Source of the DNA: Aaosphaeria pasadenensis
Lineage: Eukaryota; Ascomycota; Dothideomycetes; Pleosporales
NCBI GenBank assembly: GCA_022813625.1
Contig: JAKLMB010000007.1
Span: 1,364,001-1,428,000, forward strand
DNA: 64,000 bases
Reading direction: 5' to 3'
This document shows positions 35,266-47,699 of this stretch, piece by piece. The notes below the pieces were generated by a model, which saw only the letters and a list, made by a program, of their open reading frames with translations, was not told where the DNA came from and ran no database searches. The translations under genes were made by a program, and so were the position numbers. How positions within the stretch are numbered: the first letter of the stretch is position 1; the number at the start of each line of letters is the position of its first letter.

Positions 35266-38200
35266 ATGGTAGGCGTGCGCATCATGCCTAACAGCGGCGC
35301 GGACGCCCGAGACGGGGAGAGCAAGAAGCGTAATCACGAAGGCAAACTAATCAACGGTCAACAATCCCCACGCTCAGCTCTCACGATTCAAAATGGACCC
35401 AGCACGGCCGTCATGAACGGCACATCGTCTTCCAAATCACTTGATTCGGCGCTGTCTGGGCCTAATGAACTGGACGGACTACCTCCAGAGCTTGTACACA
35501 TCACGTCCGAACACTACCATCCATTGTCCAGGCTGCTCGAACGCATCTCACTGGAATGTTTCAACGACCTTCAAGCCGTACTAGGTACCATGGCCGATAT
35601 GCAGACAAGTCAGCAATCCAATGGGGCGACCTTGAATGGACAGGCCGGCCATGTCAATGGTGCACTGGAGAACTCCGAAATCAACAAACAGAAGAAGATG
35701 CTCTTAATACAGTTTGCGCAAACGAACAGAGCAAAGTTCATCAAGCTTCTAGTTCTTACTCAATGGGGCAAGAAATCCTCTCAGGATCTCACCAAGCTGA
35801 TAGACCTATTCGCATGGGGAAAGGAACAGGAAATGCACATGGACATGGTCGATAAACAGATTGAACAGTTCAAGATTGCTCTTTCGCAGGCTCGCCAATA
35901 TAATCCTGATATCCGCACTGCATTACAAATTCTATCCACCGGAAAAGCAGAGTGGATTCCACATGTAAGCATATTAGCTTCGACTAATGTCCACTCTTAT
36001 TTGCACAATCGATCGATTGATTAACTCATCGTAGCTGGGCTATGTCCCCCCACAACCTGTCTCTTCATCGGGTGCTTTGAAATTGCTCCGGCACCTGAAC
36101 ACTACGGCCTCGATCCGGTTGAATGTTTTCGATCAAGTCCCCCGTCCGCTTAAAAACTGGCACGTTGCGAATGGGCGGGCTGTCTTTACTGTCAGCTCGG
36201 AATTCGAAATGGAATTGCTCACATTTACCGAGGAGACTACTGAGCAATGGCATTTCATTGACCTCCGGTTACTGTTCTCGCCTGCGCCGGTCATTGATGC
36301 TGAGACATCACGATTCTGGGCGAATTTCAAACCCCACGTTGATAAGATCTTGCGAGACTCTGGGCTCCAGGGGTGTTTCGAATACCTCCACAACTTCGTT
36401 CTTACGCACAAGATAGCCATACTCAAGTCGCAAGCATACCATCTTGCTCGATCTGCATGGGCTGGGGCCATCAAAGTCGAACCTGTGCATCGTATGCTCG
36501 TTGTGCAGTATTGGACCGACAAACCGGGAAAGAAGAGCTGGGTCGAGATCGGAATATCCAGTTGCAAGCTCAAGGGTGATGCACCATCGTGGCGCGGGCA
36601 GCCTGTCTCGAAACTCACAGTTCGCTGGTTCCGTCAAGGGACACAAGTCCCTAATATCGACCTGGGAACCGATTTCCACCAACTTTCTTTCGAACGAATA
36701 CTGAAGACAATCATCTCTTTACATATCAGATACCTATTGGGTGTCACTCGAGATGCGCTGTCGCCCAAGATGCCTGTCACAGCGAAGTTTTCGGATCTTG
36801 AGCCTGGTGAATGCTCGCTAGGGATTTCGCTTGGTCGGCCAGATAACAGAACAACTCTGTCCGTCGAGCCTGTTACTGGCAGATATATACTCAAGCCTTT
36901 TGCATCAATATCTGCCAAAGCAGAACAAACCATTAACCAAGCGCGAGATCCAGCGGCAAGCCATGCAGCAACGGTCACACAGGTTCTTGCACAGCTATTG
37001 CAAGACAACATCCAGCATCATGCTCAGCAGCTTGGGTGGAAACTGCAAACAAGACAAACTTTAAGGATCGATACTATAAGACAGTACACCACAGCTGGTG
37101 TTTTGCAGTATTCGCTCTACTGGCCACGTGGTTGGCCATCAAAGTGGGGGTTGGTCACGGTTATTGATGCTTCTGGTGAGAACTGGTGGTTCTTTGAACT
37201 CGGCACCAGGGGCACGGAGATCCGGTACAGCGAGCAGTTACAGTTGCATCAGCCTGGGCCTCGACCACCGATCTCTCGAGCTACCCTTTCTAGCATTGAG
37301 CGGGTAGCTGTGCAGCAGCTTGCCTTCTCTGTAACCCGACGGGAATGCCAGAAGCGGGAGATTCCACACACCCTAAATATGGAGCTTGTCCTGCCCTCTG
37401 TTGCCAGACACGCTGGTGCCACCCAGGGCTACCTTCGCGGATGGGTCTTGCAGTTGCGTACGTCAGATCTACTGGAGACCAGCGCTGAGGATGGTACCTG
37501 GCTAGAGCCGTTTATACGAGTCATGTGTCAAGGTGTCAAAAGCGACAATGGGAATATCTGCCATATCGCTTCTGGAACCATGATCAAATCTGTCGCAGCA
37601 CACATGAAGAAACTCATGTCATCTTCAAGGCAGTCACCCTTCACATTCTCTGAGAACGGCAACTTCGCTGTGTTACTGACCACACCATTTGGGGACGAAC
37701 TCATCACAGAGCTCAGTGCGCGATTGCGTGATGTTGATAGACTTCGATCCTTCTCAACTACGCTCCAAAAGCGCAGGATGAGGCTAAAGTCATCCTCCCT
37801 GCAACATGTTGGCTTTCAGTATGGCGGATCAAGTCTTGCAACTGTTGATTTCAGCAGCCACAGCAACATCAAAGTTGATTTTGGCATCGGAAATCCACAA
37901 AATCGCATTCGTACACATCTCATCGAGATGATTAATGAACGAAGCCCATTTTACCATCCCGGCTCTAGTCACACCGGGCTCGACCAGTTCTGTTCTACTC
38001 TTCTGTGGACACGTCCTGCTCTAGTAACACTTGCTGAACTAGAAAACATGACAGTCGGTACTGATGAAGGTCCGAGAGTTCATGTGCACGATGTCCGTAC
38101 ATACAGAATCACGTACGCAAACCCAGTGTGTTCATTTGATATTCGACTTCGGACGAAAGACGATAAGGCCGTCTGGCATATCGAAGACAACGACAAGAAG

Positions 38201-38593
38201 GCGCAAGATTCCAAACCTAGCTCTGAACGAAATCCAACCCGAAAACGCTTGGACTCGGTGAAAGTAGCACTTGGCGACTTGTTCAAGGGACAGGGAGATG
38301 GATGGTTTGGCGTTCGCTCTGGGCTCCTAGCCACCATTGATGGGGTACCAAATGCCCTACGAACTTTGCACAAGACGGTCAAGACCTGTGCAGTGGAAGG
38401 CGGCGCACTCCCGTATGCAGAAATCCCACTAGCGGCAGGACAAACGCCGCACAACGCCGCACACGGCCACGGCCAGTCTAAAGGACTCATCCCTTCGCAA
38501 GCTTCGCATAGAGGCGGGCAAGGTCACGCCATTCAAGGGGTGGTGTCCAAGCAAACAAACGGGAAGAGGCAGGACATAATCGAGATCGACTGA
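35266..38593 (+). CDS. med14: Mediator complex subunit 14 (Rgr1)
   Basis: Two exons (35266-35964, 36035-38593; 70-nt intron) encode 1085 residues. The first 65 or so residues are polar and disordered. GLPPELVHITSEHYHPLSRLLERIS opens the conserved Med14 N-terminal domain, followed by KFIKLLVLTQWGKKSSQDLTKLIDL and, across the splice, WIPHLGYVPPQPVSSSGALKLLRHLN. The rest matches the long repeated-module C-terminal region that scaffolds Mediator head, middle and tail for RNA polymerase II transcription. The start is uncertain: ATG 35266 is followed in frame by ATG 35284. The last 60 residues are Gly/His/Gln-rich. It converges on the MICOS gene. Confidence 0.94.
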
Positions 38594-38974
38594 TACTCGT
38601 CCAAGAAACCTTGGGAGGTCCTCATAACTTGCATAGCGTTCATTATTAATCTAACTAATCTTGCTGGCAAATTCATAGAGCAACTTCTTCTGAACAAAGG
38701 CTTATCGTCCTTTGGTGGTTACTATGCGATACAACGTCGCAATGACGATAGACATTCCACAATGATGTGTTCATTCATCTTTTGATTTATCGAGAAAATC
38801 GTAGTACCACAATCAGATACTTTGGATTTTGGAATAGATTGTACAAGTGAGACTCTAAAGGCGTGCTGCTGCTACATTCCTGGCTATCGCATCCAATGCC
38901 TAGCTACTTTTACAGAATATTCATACCCCATGCATCATTACTGGAAGTTGAAAGCCGAGCAATGGGCTAGCTGT
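38594..38974. other. Convergent intergenic region between med14 and mic26/27
   Basis: 381 A/T-rich bases containing both 3' ends; no gene or repeat seen. Confidence 0.4.
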
Positions 38975-39837
38975 CTATCGGCCTTTCTTAACCCAGTCTT
39001 CTAATCTTTCCCTCGTCTCCTCTACCTTGTCCTGCACCCTATAGAACGTCATGCTACTGTGCGCTTTACCGGTCTCCAGGAACTTTGAGATTCTCGCTTT
39101 TGTCTTTAGATGAGCTTCCGCAAGCGCTGGGTAGCGTTCCTCATAGGTCCATGCCAAATCTCCAACATTTCTCATGGTGATTGGAAGGACCGCATAGGCT
39201 GCACCAATACCGATAGCGGCCGGGACCGATGCTCGCAATATTATGTTACGGTTTCGTGTCAGGATAGAACCTGCCATGGATGCAACCAATACGTAAAGCG
39301 CACCCGGGAAGATCTTCTCGCCAGACTCCTTTGGTGGTGCAAGGGAGCGTATGGTGGACGTGAACGAGTGCTCCAGGCGAAGCGTCTCTGTCAGTGCATT
39401 GTTGATAGAGTCCTCCGCGCGGGTTGCCTGTCGGTAGGCTGCGAGTCGAACATGGCCAATTTGTACCGCCAAACGGTCGGTGGGTGTTGGGCGATAGCTT
39501 TCCGAGCCAGGGACGATCGATGGGCTAGCTGAAACGGCCGCAGATGATGATGTTGGTGTGATGTTTGAAAGAGAGGAATCATCGTAGATGGGTTTGCGGT
39601 GTGGCTTGGATTATTGAATGAGCGACTGATCTTCATGCGACGGCAAGAGGAGAGAGCTTACGTCGTAGGGGGGTTCTTCAGCGTGGACCTGACGCGGTGA
39701 ATTGAACAGCATGCCGGCGCCTACAAGAGCGGTCATGGCCGGGACGACGGCGCGCTGGACATAAATACAATAAGTCAAACGTTGCGAATAGCTTCATCAA
39801 TTGGACATACCTGCTGCAACAATGGTCTGAACGCCAT
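38975..39837 (-). CDS. MICOS complex subunit Mic26/Mic27 (apolipoprotein O-like)
   Basis: Three exons read 39837-39811, 39754-39662, 39604-38975; the first codes for nine residues only. The 249-residue product begins MAFRPLLQQRAVVPAMTALVGAGM, a mitochondrial-type N-terminus with one hydrophobic segment. Its core, IFPGALYVLVASMAGSILTRNRN followed by a second hydrophobic stretch VPAAIGIGAAYAVLP and the WTYEERYP motif, matches the apolipoprotein-O/Mic26-27 family that stabilises cristae junctions in the inner membrane. I cannot separate Mic26 from Mic27 here. It is divergent from oct1, another mitochondrial gene, 383 bases away, so the pair may share regulation. Confidence 0.88.
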
Positions 39838-40220
39838 ATCGATTGTGGATGGGGCGCAATGGATGGTCGTAACGGACACGGGTGGTGTGGTGAGGTTCTG
39901 GGGATAAAAGGAACCTTGGAGGATGAGGCGGCCCGAGCTTTTGTCGGCTAGTGTGAGATAATAAGTATCTACATACACAGTACTGAGTACCTAACTTTAC
40001 ACAGTAACCTACCGACACAGTATAACTTACCTACCTAGATAGGTAGTTATTGAATTTGCATCCTCATCCGCATCGTCATCGTCCTCGTCCTCCTCACCCG
40101 CGCTCACAACCACATCGACATTACCACACCTCCATTACTTTGCAACGGAAAAGTTGTATGGAAACTTCGGACATCCACCTATTCCTCTTCCTATGATTCG
40201 TCCTCGAGCGCCGTTACACA
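39838..40220. promoter_or_regulatory. Bidirectional promoter region of mic26/27 and oct1
   Basis: 383 bases between divergent start codons of two nuclear genes for mitochondrial proteins. It contains a CTTACCTACCTAGATAGGTAG imperfect palindrome at 40028-40048 and TCATCG/TCCTCG repeats at 40062-40092. Confidence 0.55.
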
Positions 40221-42608
40221 ATGATCAAGCGTTTGGCGCAGGTCAAACCCAATCCATGGATATGTTCCCAATGTCTCAAGAGTCGAAATCGAACCCAGCG
40301 ACGATGGAACAACTCTGTTGCCGCGACTGCAACGACCACCCCATCCCCGAATTCACACAGTCCTGACTTGTCGGCCTCGCTCTATGGCCTCGGAACGTCT
40401 CAGCCGAAACGAGACGATGAAGACCTGCGCAACCTCTTCGACAATTCAGGCTTCTGGAAGGAATTCCGGCGAGGTTCACACAAGAACCCTCCGACCGGAA
40501 TCGTTGGAAACAGATACCTGACTAATCCCAGTGGCTTCCTCGACTTCGTCACCATCACCTTGCAAAGATGTGAGGCAGTAGTCAGGAAGGTCAGCGCCGC
40601 CAATACAGTGGAGGAATATAAGAGTATGGTGAAGGATCTGGATAGACTGAGTGACCTACTTTGTAGAGTCATAGATCTGGCCGACTTTGTGCGAGGCACA
40701 CATCCTGATCGACAAATACAAGCCGCTGCTTCCAAAGCATATGCTACCATGTTTCAGTACATGAATCAACTTAACACGACCACAATTCTTAACGACCAAC
40801 TCAAGAGCGCAAGCGCAATACCAGAAGTTTGGGACTCATGGTCTGACCAGGAGCGCGTCGTGGCCAGGATCCTCATGGAGGACTTCTCAAGATCGGCTAT
40901 TGAGCTAGCAGAGGGCGACAGACAGAAGTTCGTTGATTTAAGTAATCAAATTGCGCATGACGGTTCCGAATTTGTAGATCGCATGGCCCCCGAAAAACAT
41001 ATTCTATCGTTCAGCAGCAAAAGGATGCGAGGCTTGGACCCAAATATGGTTCGCGCCTTAACTTCCTGGGGTGAGACGAAGATTCACACACTAAACCATG
41101 AAGCGCAATTGGCATTGAGATACGTGGAGGACGCTGATGTTCGGAGAGACATCTACATGGCTGTAAGAACGGCGAACAAGCCCAGCATTCAGCGGTTGGA
41201 GAAGATGTTGAAAAACCGAGCGCAACTCGCAACGCTATCTGGTTACAAAACATTCGCGCACATGACTCTTGAGAATAAGATGGCAAAGTCTCCCGAGGCC
41301 GTGAATCAGTTCCTTTCTGCACTCATCGAAGACAATAAGCCAAAGGTCTACAACGAACTCCAGGAGCTGATCGAGTTGAAAAATGGAGACGCGAAGACAG
41401 AAAATTTCCCATCCCAAATCAATGCGTGGGATAAATTTTACTATACGCACCGCCTGATCTCTGCCATGGACAACAAGATCCGGCAACCTGATTATCTTTC
41501 AGCCTACTTCTCCGTTGGCACCGTTATGCAAGGTCTTTCCCGCCTGTTCGATCGTCTCTATGGCATACGGTTGGTGCCTCGTGAGACGCAACCGGGCGAA
41601 GTATGGGATGATGATGTCCGTCGACTAGACGTGGTTTCTGATACTGATGGCCACATTGCCGTATTGTATTGTGATCTTTTCGCTCGTGAAGGCAAAACGC
41701 CTAATCCTGCACATTTCACATTGCGATGCTCGCGCGAGATTAGCCCCTCAGAGATCGAGTTTGCCGCCCATACAGCCCATCCTTTTTCCTCGCCTGTCGA
41801 AGCTGCTACAGATGGCATGCCCGTGGCGTACAACAAAGAGACAAACACCTACTTCCAGTTACCCACAATCGCCCTCATATGCGACTTCTCTAACAACTAT
41901 CATCCCCGCCCTACACTTTTAAATTTTAACGATGTCCGGACTCTCTTCCACGAGATGGGCCATGGCTTGCATTCTTTCCTGGGTAGGACTCCGCTACAAA
42001 ATGTGGCAGGCACTCGGTGTGCTACTGATTTTGCAGAACTTCCCTCCGTTCTGATGGAGCACTTTGCTTCATGCCCTTCTGTTCTATCATTGTATGCTCG
42101 GCACTGGGAGACTGACGCGCCTCTTCCTATGTCGGCGTTGGAGCAACGTCTTGCAATCGATACGCGCACCCAGTCGGCCGAGACGGAGGCCCAGATCCTG
42201 CTTGCTATCCTTGATCAGGCGTACCATTCCTCATTGCCGCTTTCACCATCCTTTGATTCCACGGAGATCTACCATCGCGTCTACAACGAGCATGCATCCA
42301 TCCCTGAACCCCAAGGGACTGCGTGGCAAGGGTTCTTTGGGCATTTGTTTGGCTACGGGGCTACCTACTACTCTTACCTATTTGACCGTGCGATTGCAGG
42401 GAAAATCTGGACCGACGTCTTCCAGCACAGTGGCAAGGAAGGTAGTGTGAGTAGAACTAATGGAGAGAGGTACAAGAATGAGGTGCTTCGATGGGGGGGT
42501 GGCAGGGACGGCTGGGAGTGCATCGCAGGCGTGCTTGGAGATGAGAGGCTGAGGGATGGTGGAGAGATGGCAATGAAAGAGGTGGGTAGATGGGGTGTTA
42601 GAGGATAG
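40221..42608 (+). CDS. oct1: Mitochondrial intermediate peptidase Oct1 (peptidase family M3)
   Basis: Single exon of 795 residues, the usual length for Oct1. An Arg/Lys-rich, acid-poor N-terminus (RLAQVKPNPW, RTQRRWNNS) is a matrix-targeting sequence. The zinc motif HEMGH is at 577-581 in LFHEMGHGLHS, with Glu606 of DFAELPS as third ligand, so the enzyme should be active. Oct1 removes octapeptides from precursors already cut by MPP in the matrix. The C-terminus contains FGYGATYYSYLFDRAIAGKIW, conserved in the family. The last 60 residues are Gly/Arg-rich. Confidence 0.96.
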   Translation: MIKRLAQVKPNPWICSQCLKSRNRTQRRWNNSVAATATTTPSPNSHSPDLSASLYGLGTSQPKRDDEDLRNLFDNSGFWKEFRRGSHKNPPTGIVGNRYLTNPSGFLDFVTITLQRCEAVVRKVSAANTVEEYKSMVKDLDRLSDLLCRVIDLADFVRGTHPDRQIQAAASKAYATMFQYMNQLNTTTILNDQLKSASAIPEVWDSWSDQERVVARILMEDFSRSAIELAEGDRQKFVDLSNQIAHDGSEFVDRMAPEKHILSFSSKRMRGLDPNMVRALTSWGETKIHTLNHEAQLALRYVEDADVRRDIYMAVRTANKPSIQRLEKMLKNRAQLATLSGYKTFAHMTLENKMAKSPEAVNQFLSALIEDNKPKVYNELQELIELKNGDAKTENFPSQINAWDKFYYTHRLISAMDNKIRQPDYLSAYFSVGTVMQGLSRLFDRLYGIRLVPRETQPGEVWDDDVRRLDVVSDTDGHIAVLYCDLFAREGKTPNPAHFTLRCSREISPSEIEFAAHTAHPFSSPVEAATDGMPVAYNKETNTYFQLPTIALICDFSNNYHPRPTLLNFNDVRTLFHEMGHGLHSFLGRTPLQNVAGTRCATDFAELPSVLMEHFASCPSVLSLYARHWETDAPLPMSALEQRLAIDTRTQSAETEAQILLAILDQAYHSSLPLSPSFDSTEIYHRVYNEHASIPEPQGTAWQGFFGHLFGYGATYYSYLFDRAIAGKIWTDVFQHSGKEGSVSRTNGERYKNEVLRWGGGRDGWECIAGVLGDERLRDGGEMAMKEVGRWGVRG

Positions 42609-43607
42609 TTGATTGCGACGTATATAAACGGGTGCCGCATCCAGAGAAATGCCAATTGAATACTCCGTACACGTTGTCGATAGAGAAGAGAGATTCTGAA
42701 GATTGATTATAGTAGCAATTAAACCATGCTTCAAGTGCTTACGGGTAAGTAGTCGAAAGCAGTTTACTTGTACTTGGAATAAATAGGTAGGTAGGTGGGT
42801 GGGTGGGAGAGGATGTATCTGTTGTGTACTGATTAGGAGCGCAGTACAGTACCCCTAGACGTACTCAATGGGGTAGGTGAGTGGGTGAGCAAGTGAGTAC
42901 CGGGTAGCGCGGGTGTGGAGCTACTCTTCGTCCAATAGCGTGCACCAGATCAGTTCTTAAAGTCTACCAACCGTGCGAGCTTTCTTCCTAACGAGACAAT
43001 AACAGTACGACTTCCATTCATTTCAAAGAGTATATCTAATACAAAATTGACAATTATCCATTGCACAGTGTCAATATATGTTCTAATTCATTTCTTGCCT
43101 TTTACCAGAAGTGACAGCGTATATGACATATCCTGTGCTAAGTAATCTTTGGAAGAGCACTGGGTTCAACCCAGGACTGGAACTTTTGTTTCTTTTTTTT
43201 TGCCCTTTTTTTTCCTTTTGTTCAAACCCTTTTTCTTCCTATGTCCACCTACCTAATTATTTCACATAATTAAATAAAACCTGTCATTTCTATCCCTAGG
43301 TAACCTATACTCTTTGCGTTAATCCCTGTTGTACACTGCTTATATGTTCCCTTCCTTTCATAAGGATTACAGTGCTGATCTGTAAAATTTCAGTTATCTG
43401 CTTTCATAGGAAAAGGAATGTGCATCTGTGGTATTTATTCTTCAACATCATCTTCGTTTAATTATGCAACGTGCTTGAACTAGCGAAATTTATTATCCCT
43501 CTATATGCGCGAGTGTTCCATGAGAATGTTTGCCTCCATTTACATCACAACATTGTGGCTCCGACCATCACTATACAGCCCATCATTCAATTGGATGCAG
43601 TAGTATA
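42609..43607. other. Convergent intergenic region between oct1 and gup1
   Basis: 1.0 kb without a gene. It has one TACTCCGTA at 42661, a GGTAGGTAGGTGGGTGGGTGGG run near 42787, a small hairpin CTGGG-TTCAA-CCCAG at about 43160-43174, and T-runs at about 43190-43215 that give A-rich 3' tails on the minus strand. Confidence 0.45.
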
Positions 43608-45688
43608 TCAACACTTCATCTTGATACCTTGTCGTTTCTCTCGTTCTCTCCACTCGAACATAACTTGAACTCCTGTGAACAACGCGCCGCAGGCTGTGCA
43701 GAGGAATGCCATGCCAGAGTAACTCCCAATGATGCCTTTGACCAGGTCTCGAAGGCCATCCAAGCCCAGAGCAAAACCGACGAGGTTCGCAACCATGAGC
43801 ATAAGAACTTCTGCAACGGCGCCAACACCGCAGAGCCAACGGTAGGTCGTCGGCCGTTCCTTCCAGTTACGAGCTGGAAATACAGCGCCTGCGATAAGCT
43901 CTGGTAGCACAAAGATGGTGACCAACCAACCCCACATCAAAAGCCTCAGCTGGATGTCGTGCCATATGGCTATGAAGGTGAAAACGGTGAGGTAATTAAG
44001 AACAGATCTGCCTCTCCCCCAAAACCCAGGGGTAGCACTACCCCCAAGAGGAATATAGAGATAGCGTAGACTCCACTTATTGAAGCTTCGGTGCCATCCT
44101 CGCCAAAATTGGGTCAGAGAGTAATTGTCACTCATGCAGCGCACCATATTCTCCGGGGGATCGATGCCATCCAGCAATGCCCAAAGACGAAAGAGTCGCC
44201 AAGGAAGGAGAAGCTTTAACCATATATGTTTAAGATTGAAGAATCCCAGCATGCTGAGCTGAGCAGGTGTGTATTGATTCCAGTCTGGTTTGGCATGGAA
44301 TATAGCAACCATGTACATGTAGTGAATCATGATTTCCATGGTGAGAAGGCAGACAATGAAGCGTACGGTGTAAAGCATGGTCCTCCTGAACGCTATACTG
44401 TGTGGCCGGTAACGAAGTTGCGACATGTAATCATTGAAGGTGATGACAGGACCGGCAAGGTATAACGGTGAGTACATAGCGTATGCAAAGTAATTGCGGA
44501 AGCAGAAGTCACCAGCTCTCGCCGGAATTGACACCCGATCTCGCTCGGAAAGATTGGATGGATCGAGTTGTTTCTTCTTGATGTCATCAGCTTTGCAATC
44601 TTGTGGCGGTGAAATCATGTACCCACCTCGATAGGGCTCGCAGACCGAGGGTCTAAACTCCAGTAGTAATCCAAGTTGAAGCTGATAAGCCGCAAAACCG
44701 TGAAATTGAACAAAACCTCCCATCTAGGAATGAGACCCCCGTAGCTATCGAGCACATCGCCGATATGTGAGGTAGGCTCGCCTGTCTCGGACACTCGCGG
44801 TGTTGGGAGGATAAACGACAGTATAGAGGCATATGAATAGCCGCTGTACAACTCATTTGCAAAGAGAATGCCAACATTGAAAATCCATGTTGCTGCGGGT
44901 ATGTACTTGCGGGGTACGGCTTTACATATCTTATGGTTCAGGGCAAGGATCGCTAGGACTTTGAATATAGATAACCCGTGTAGAGCTATAAGGAAAACCG
45001 AAGCGAACGGGATGTCGAAAGAAATTCTTTGCTCAAGGCGTGCTTCGGCCGCAGATGCAGCGGTTAAGCCCTGCGTTAACTGCCCAGCAGATGAACGCAC
45101 GTGCGTATAGGTGTCTGCTCTCCAGAACGAGTCATAGGCCTTTCGCAATAGCGGATGCAGCAATATAACGAGGAATAAGAAGGGAAGATTTTGACGGAAG
45201 CCAGAGTACTGAGCATCGGAATTGTCCTATATAGCTTTAGCCAGAAAGGACTGCATGTCTCAACCTTCGAACATACCACCTGGCGACCGGGAATCCAACC
45301 TTGAGAAAGCAGATGAGAGAACTTATTATAGTTTGGATGCGATTCTGCATCAATTCAGATATGCAATTCGATCTTCAAAGAAAGGGACATGAGGAAACAA
45401 GGGGGAACCCCTACCTTGGGACACATCAATCACAGATTTAAACATACAGGGGACGCTGATTCCTATGACGAGATAGTACAGGTAAAACTCTCTAGTTCTC
45501 CACAGCGGTCCCTGCGTAGCAAAATCTGGTGTCTTCTCGGGTGCCGAATGACTCTGGACTTGTCCTGGCTTCGCTGGTTCATGGTTGGCATCTTCCAGAG
45601 CCTCCTTTGGAGGTACGGTGGCTGGAATGATGAACCGAGTATCCAAAGTCGAGAGCGAAAAGAGTTCGGAAAGGGTCTTTAATGACAT
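43608..45688 (-). CDS. gup1: Membrane-bound O-acyltransferase Gup1
   Basis: Four exons read 45688-45415, 45344-45277, 45226-44627, 44576-43608 and give 636 residues. The N-terminus is cytosolic; the spliced ESHPNYNKFSHLL-SQGWIPGRQVDNSDAQY segment and, after intron 3, PIEKKQLDPSNLSERDRV are diagnostic for Gup1. Multiple hydrophobic helices surround the MBOAT core, with His476 in WRGWHRSFNKW and the likely catalytic His520 in AIWHDI. Yeast Gup1 remodels GPI-anchor lipids in the ER by adding C26 fatty acid. Intron 3 is exactly 50 nt and otherwise reads through to a stop (EVGT). It is divergent from arp4. Confidence 0.94.
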
Positions 45689-45903
45689 GACGGATTTACA
45701 GTAATGCCTTGACCATGCTGGAAAATTCCGAGAAAGGTGAATCGCTGGTGTTGACGAATATCCTCACCTATCTTATTGGAATGCTCGTAAATATCATGGG
45801 CTTACAGCGATGTAGGTCCAGATGGCAGTATGAGTGAGATGAGTCCGCCTTCAAGGTAGTATTATGTATTATGGCAGTAGCTAGTATGGTGTTGTTGTTG
45901 TTG

Positions 45904-45934
<31 letters not shown>

Positions 45935-46241
45935 GAGGGTATGAGGTTGGGTGTGAGAGCAATGTGTTCCGTACACTAATCAGAATAGTCTAATATCTAT
46001 ACCAACGTGAGTGGCAGGCGCGCGCCCCAAGCGTCAAAGTTTGGAACTGTTGCGACGCGCCCCGTCCATCAACGACCTCCCCTCCTTCCCACCCCCCCAA
46101 CACCCAATCCCATCCACATCAAATTTCGCTACCACAATCGCAGACTTGAGATTTAGGTGAGCCTGCCTAACCATTGACACGCCCGCAACTCATCTGTTCA
46201 TGTGCCGAGTGGAGCACTTCTAAGGAACAACATTGTCCGCC
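45689..46241. promoter_or_regulatory. Bidirectional promoter region of gup1 and arp4
   Basis: 553 bases between divergent starts. It includes the GTT/GAT microsatellite and a C-rich stretch (CCTTCCCACCCCCCCAACACCC near 46083-46104) close to the arp4 start. A gup1-side leader frame is open but encodes only Ile/Asn runs from the microsatellite. Confidence 0.5.
45889..45934. repeat. (GTT)n(GAT)n compound microsatellite
   Basis: About five GTT units run directly into about nine GAT units, in the gup1/arp4 intergenic region. Confidence 0.9.
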
Positions 46242-47699
46242 ATGGCTTCAACCAACGCGCCCGCTGCTGAGTATGCTGGAGGTGCGAAACAACACCCTTA
46301 CCTTGACCACAAATCGCTCAATTTCTGACTGTAGCTAGACGAGGTATCTGCCATTGTTCTCGACCCGGGGTTCTCTACCATCCGCGCCGGTTTCGCAGGC
46401 GAGGACGTCCCCAAATCCGTTTGCCCTTCTTTCTTTGGCTACACCGACGCCGAGTCCGACTCCAAGCCACAGTTCCTCTTCGGCGAAAACGCGATCCATA
46501 CTCCACAAGCAAATCTACAAATCAAGAACTATTGGGGCTCTGACGGCATAGTGGAAGATTGGGACGCCGCAACCAAAGTGTGGGAATACGCCATTACCTC
46601 CCGGTTGACCAGTACGAAGCCAAGCAATCCCCTGCAGAACGGCTTAAACGAAGGCTCTAATGGGAATGGCGATACTATGGACGTCGACATCGAAAACGTG
46701 GAGCAGGCGGAGAAGCCGCTTGAAGACAGTCCATTGCTTATGACGGAGCCCGGCTGGAATTCTTCCAAGGCCAGAGAGAAGTGTATCGAGATCGCGATGG
46801 AGGAGTGGGGGGCGCCGGCCTTCTATCTTCAAAAAACAGGAGTTCTAGCAGCATTTGCTTCCGGGAAGGCATCGGGAATCATCATTGATATAGGCGCCTC
46901 GCACACCTCTGTTACGCCCGTGCTAGATGGAATGGTCTTGCGAAAAGGTGTGCAAAAGTCTCCCTTAGCCGGCAACTTTGTCTCCAACCAGATTCGCATG
47001 CTCTTCAAACAATCCCAGCCAGAGATTCCGTTGACTCCACACTACACGGTGAAGTCAAAAGTCCAGGTCGATGCCGGCGCACCGTCACAGGCAACTTATA
47101 AGACTTTCGATATACCTCCGACCGACTCTTTCCGCCGTCTTGAAGAAGAACGAGTCTTGACCGAGTTCAAAGAGTCGGTCGTGGAGGTATGGCCTGGCCC
47201 ACAAAGGTTCAACATGGGACCGAGTGAAGAAATCGCCAAGAATCAGCCAGGAAGGCCGTTCGAGATGCCCGACGGTTGGAACCAGGTTTTCACGGCTGAT
47301 AGGTTCCGCGTCGCTGAGGGCCTTTTCGATGCCAGTGCCGCGCTGGTCGATTCGGATAACCCACGGCCCAAGGATGAGCACACAATCTCACGCCTTGTAC
47401 AAGCTGCCGTCCAGCAAGTGGATGCTGATCATCGCCCCATGCTCTTGGGTAACGTTGTGGTCACAGGAGGGTCCTCCCTGTTGTATAAGCTCAACGAACG
47501 CTTGACGCAAGAAATTAATACAATCTATCCATCAACGCGAAACAAGTTGATTGCACCCGGCTCGGTGGTGGAACGAAAGTATGCGGCGTGGATCGGTGGT
47601 AGCATTCTTGCCAGTCTAGGAAGCTTCCATCAACTATGGATATCTAAGAAAGAATACGAGGAACATGGTGCGAGCATTGTGGAGAAGCGGTGTAGATAG
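46242..47699 (+). CDS. arp4: Actin-related protein 4 (Arp4), chromatin-complex subunit
   Basis: Two exons (46242-46281, 46339-47699) encode 466 residues; the 57-nt intron ends GTAGCTAG and restores AEYAGDEVSAIVLDPG. The actin fold is visible: DPGFSTIRAGFAGED (phosphate loop 1), GIIIDIGASHTSVTPV (phosphate loop 2), VVVTGGSSLLYKL and YAAWIGGSILASL. A polar insertion with DTMDVDIENVEQ (about 150-170) is not in conventional actin. Arp4 (BAF53 in animals) is shared by NuA4, SWR1 and INO80 complexes in the nucleus. The end, WISKKEYEEHGASIVEKRC, is actin-like. It converges with pup1. Confidence 0.93.

Noticed and set aside
43138..43200. Possible tRNA 3' half (GGGTTCAACCC followed by T-run)
   Set aside because: The stem-loop has only a five-base loop, no matching acceptor or anticodon arm could be drawn, and no cloverleaf fits upstream.
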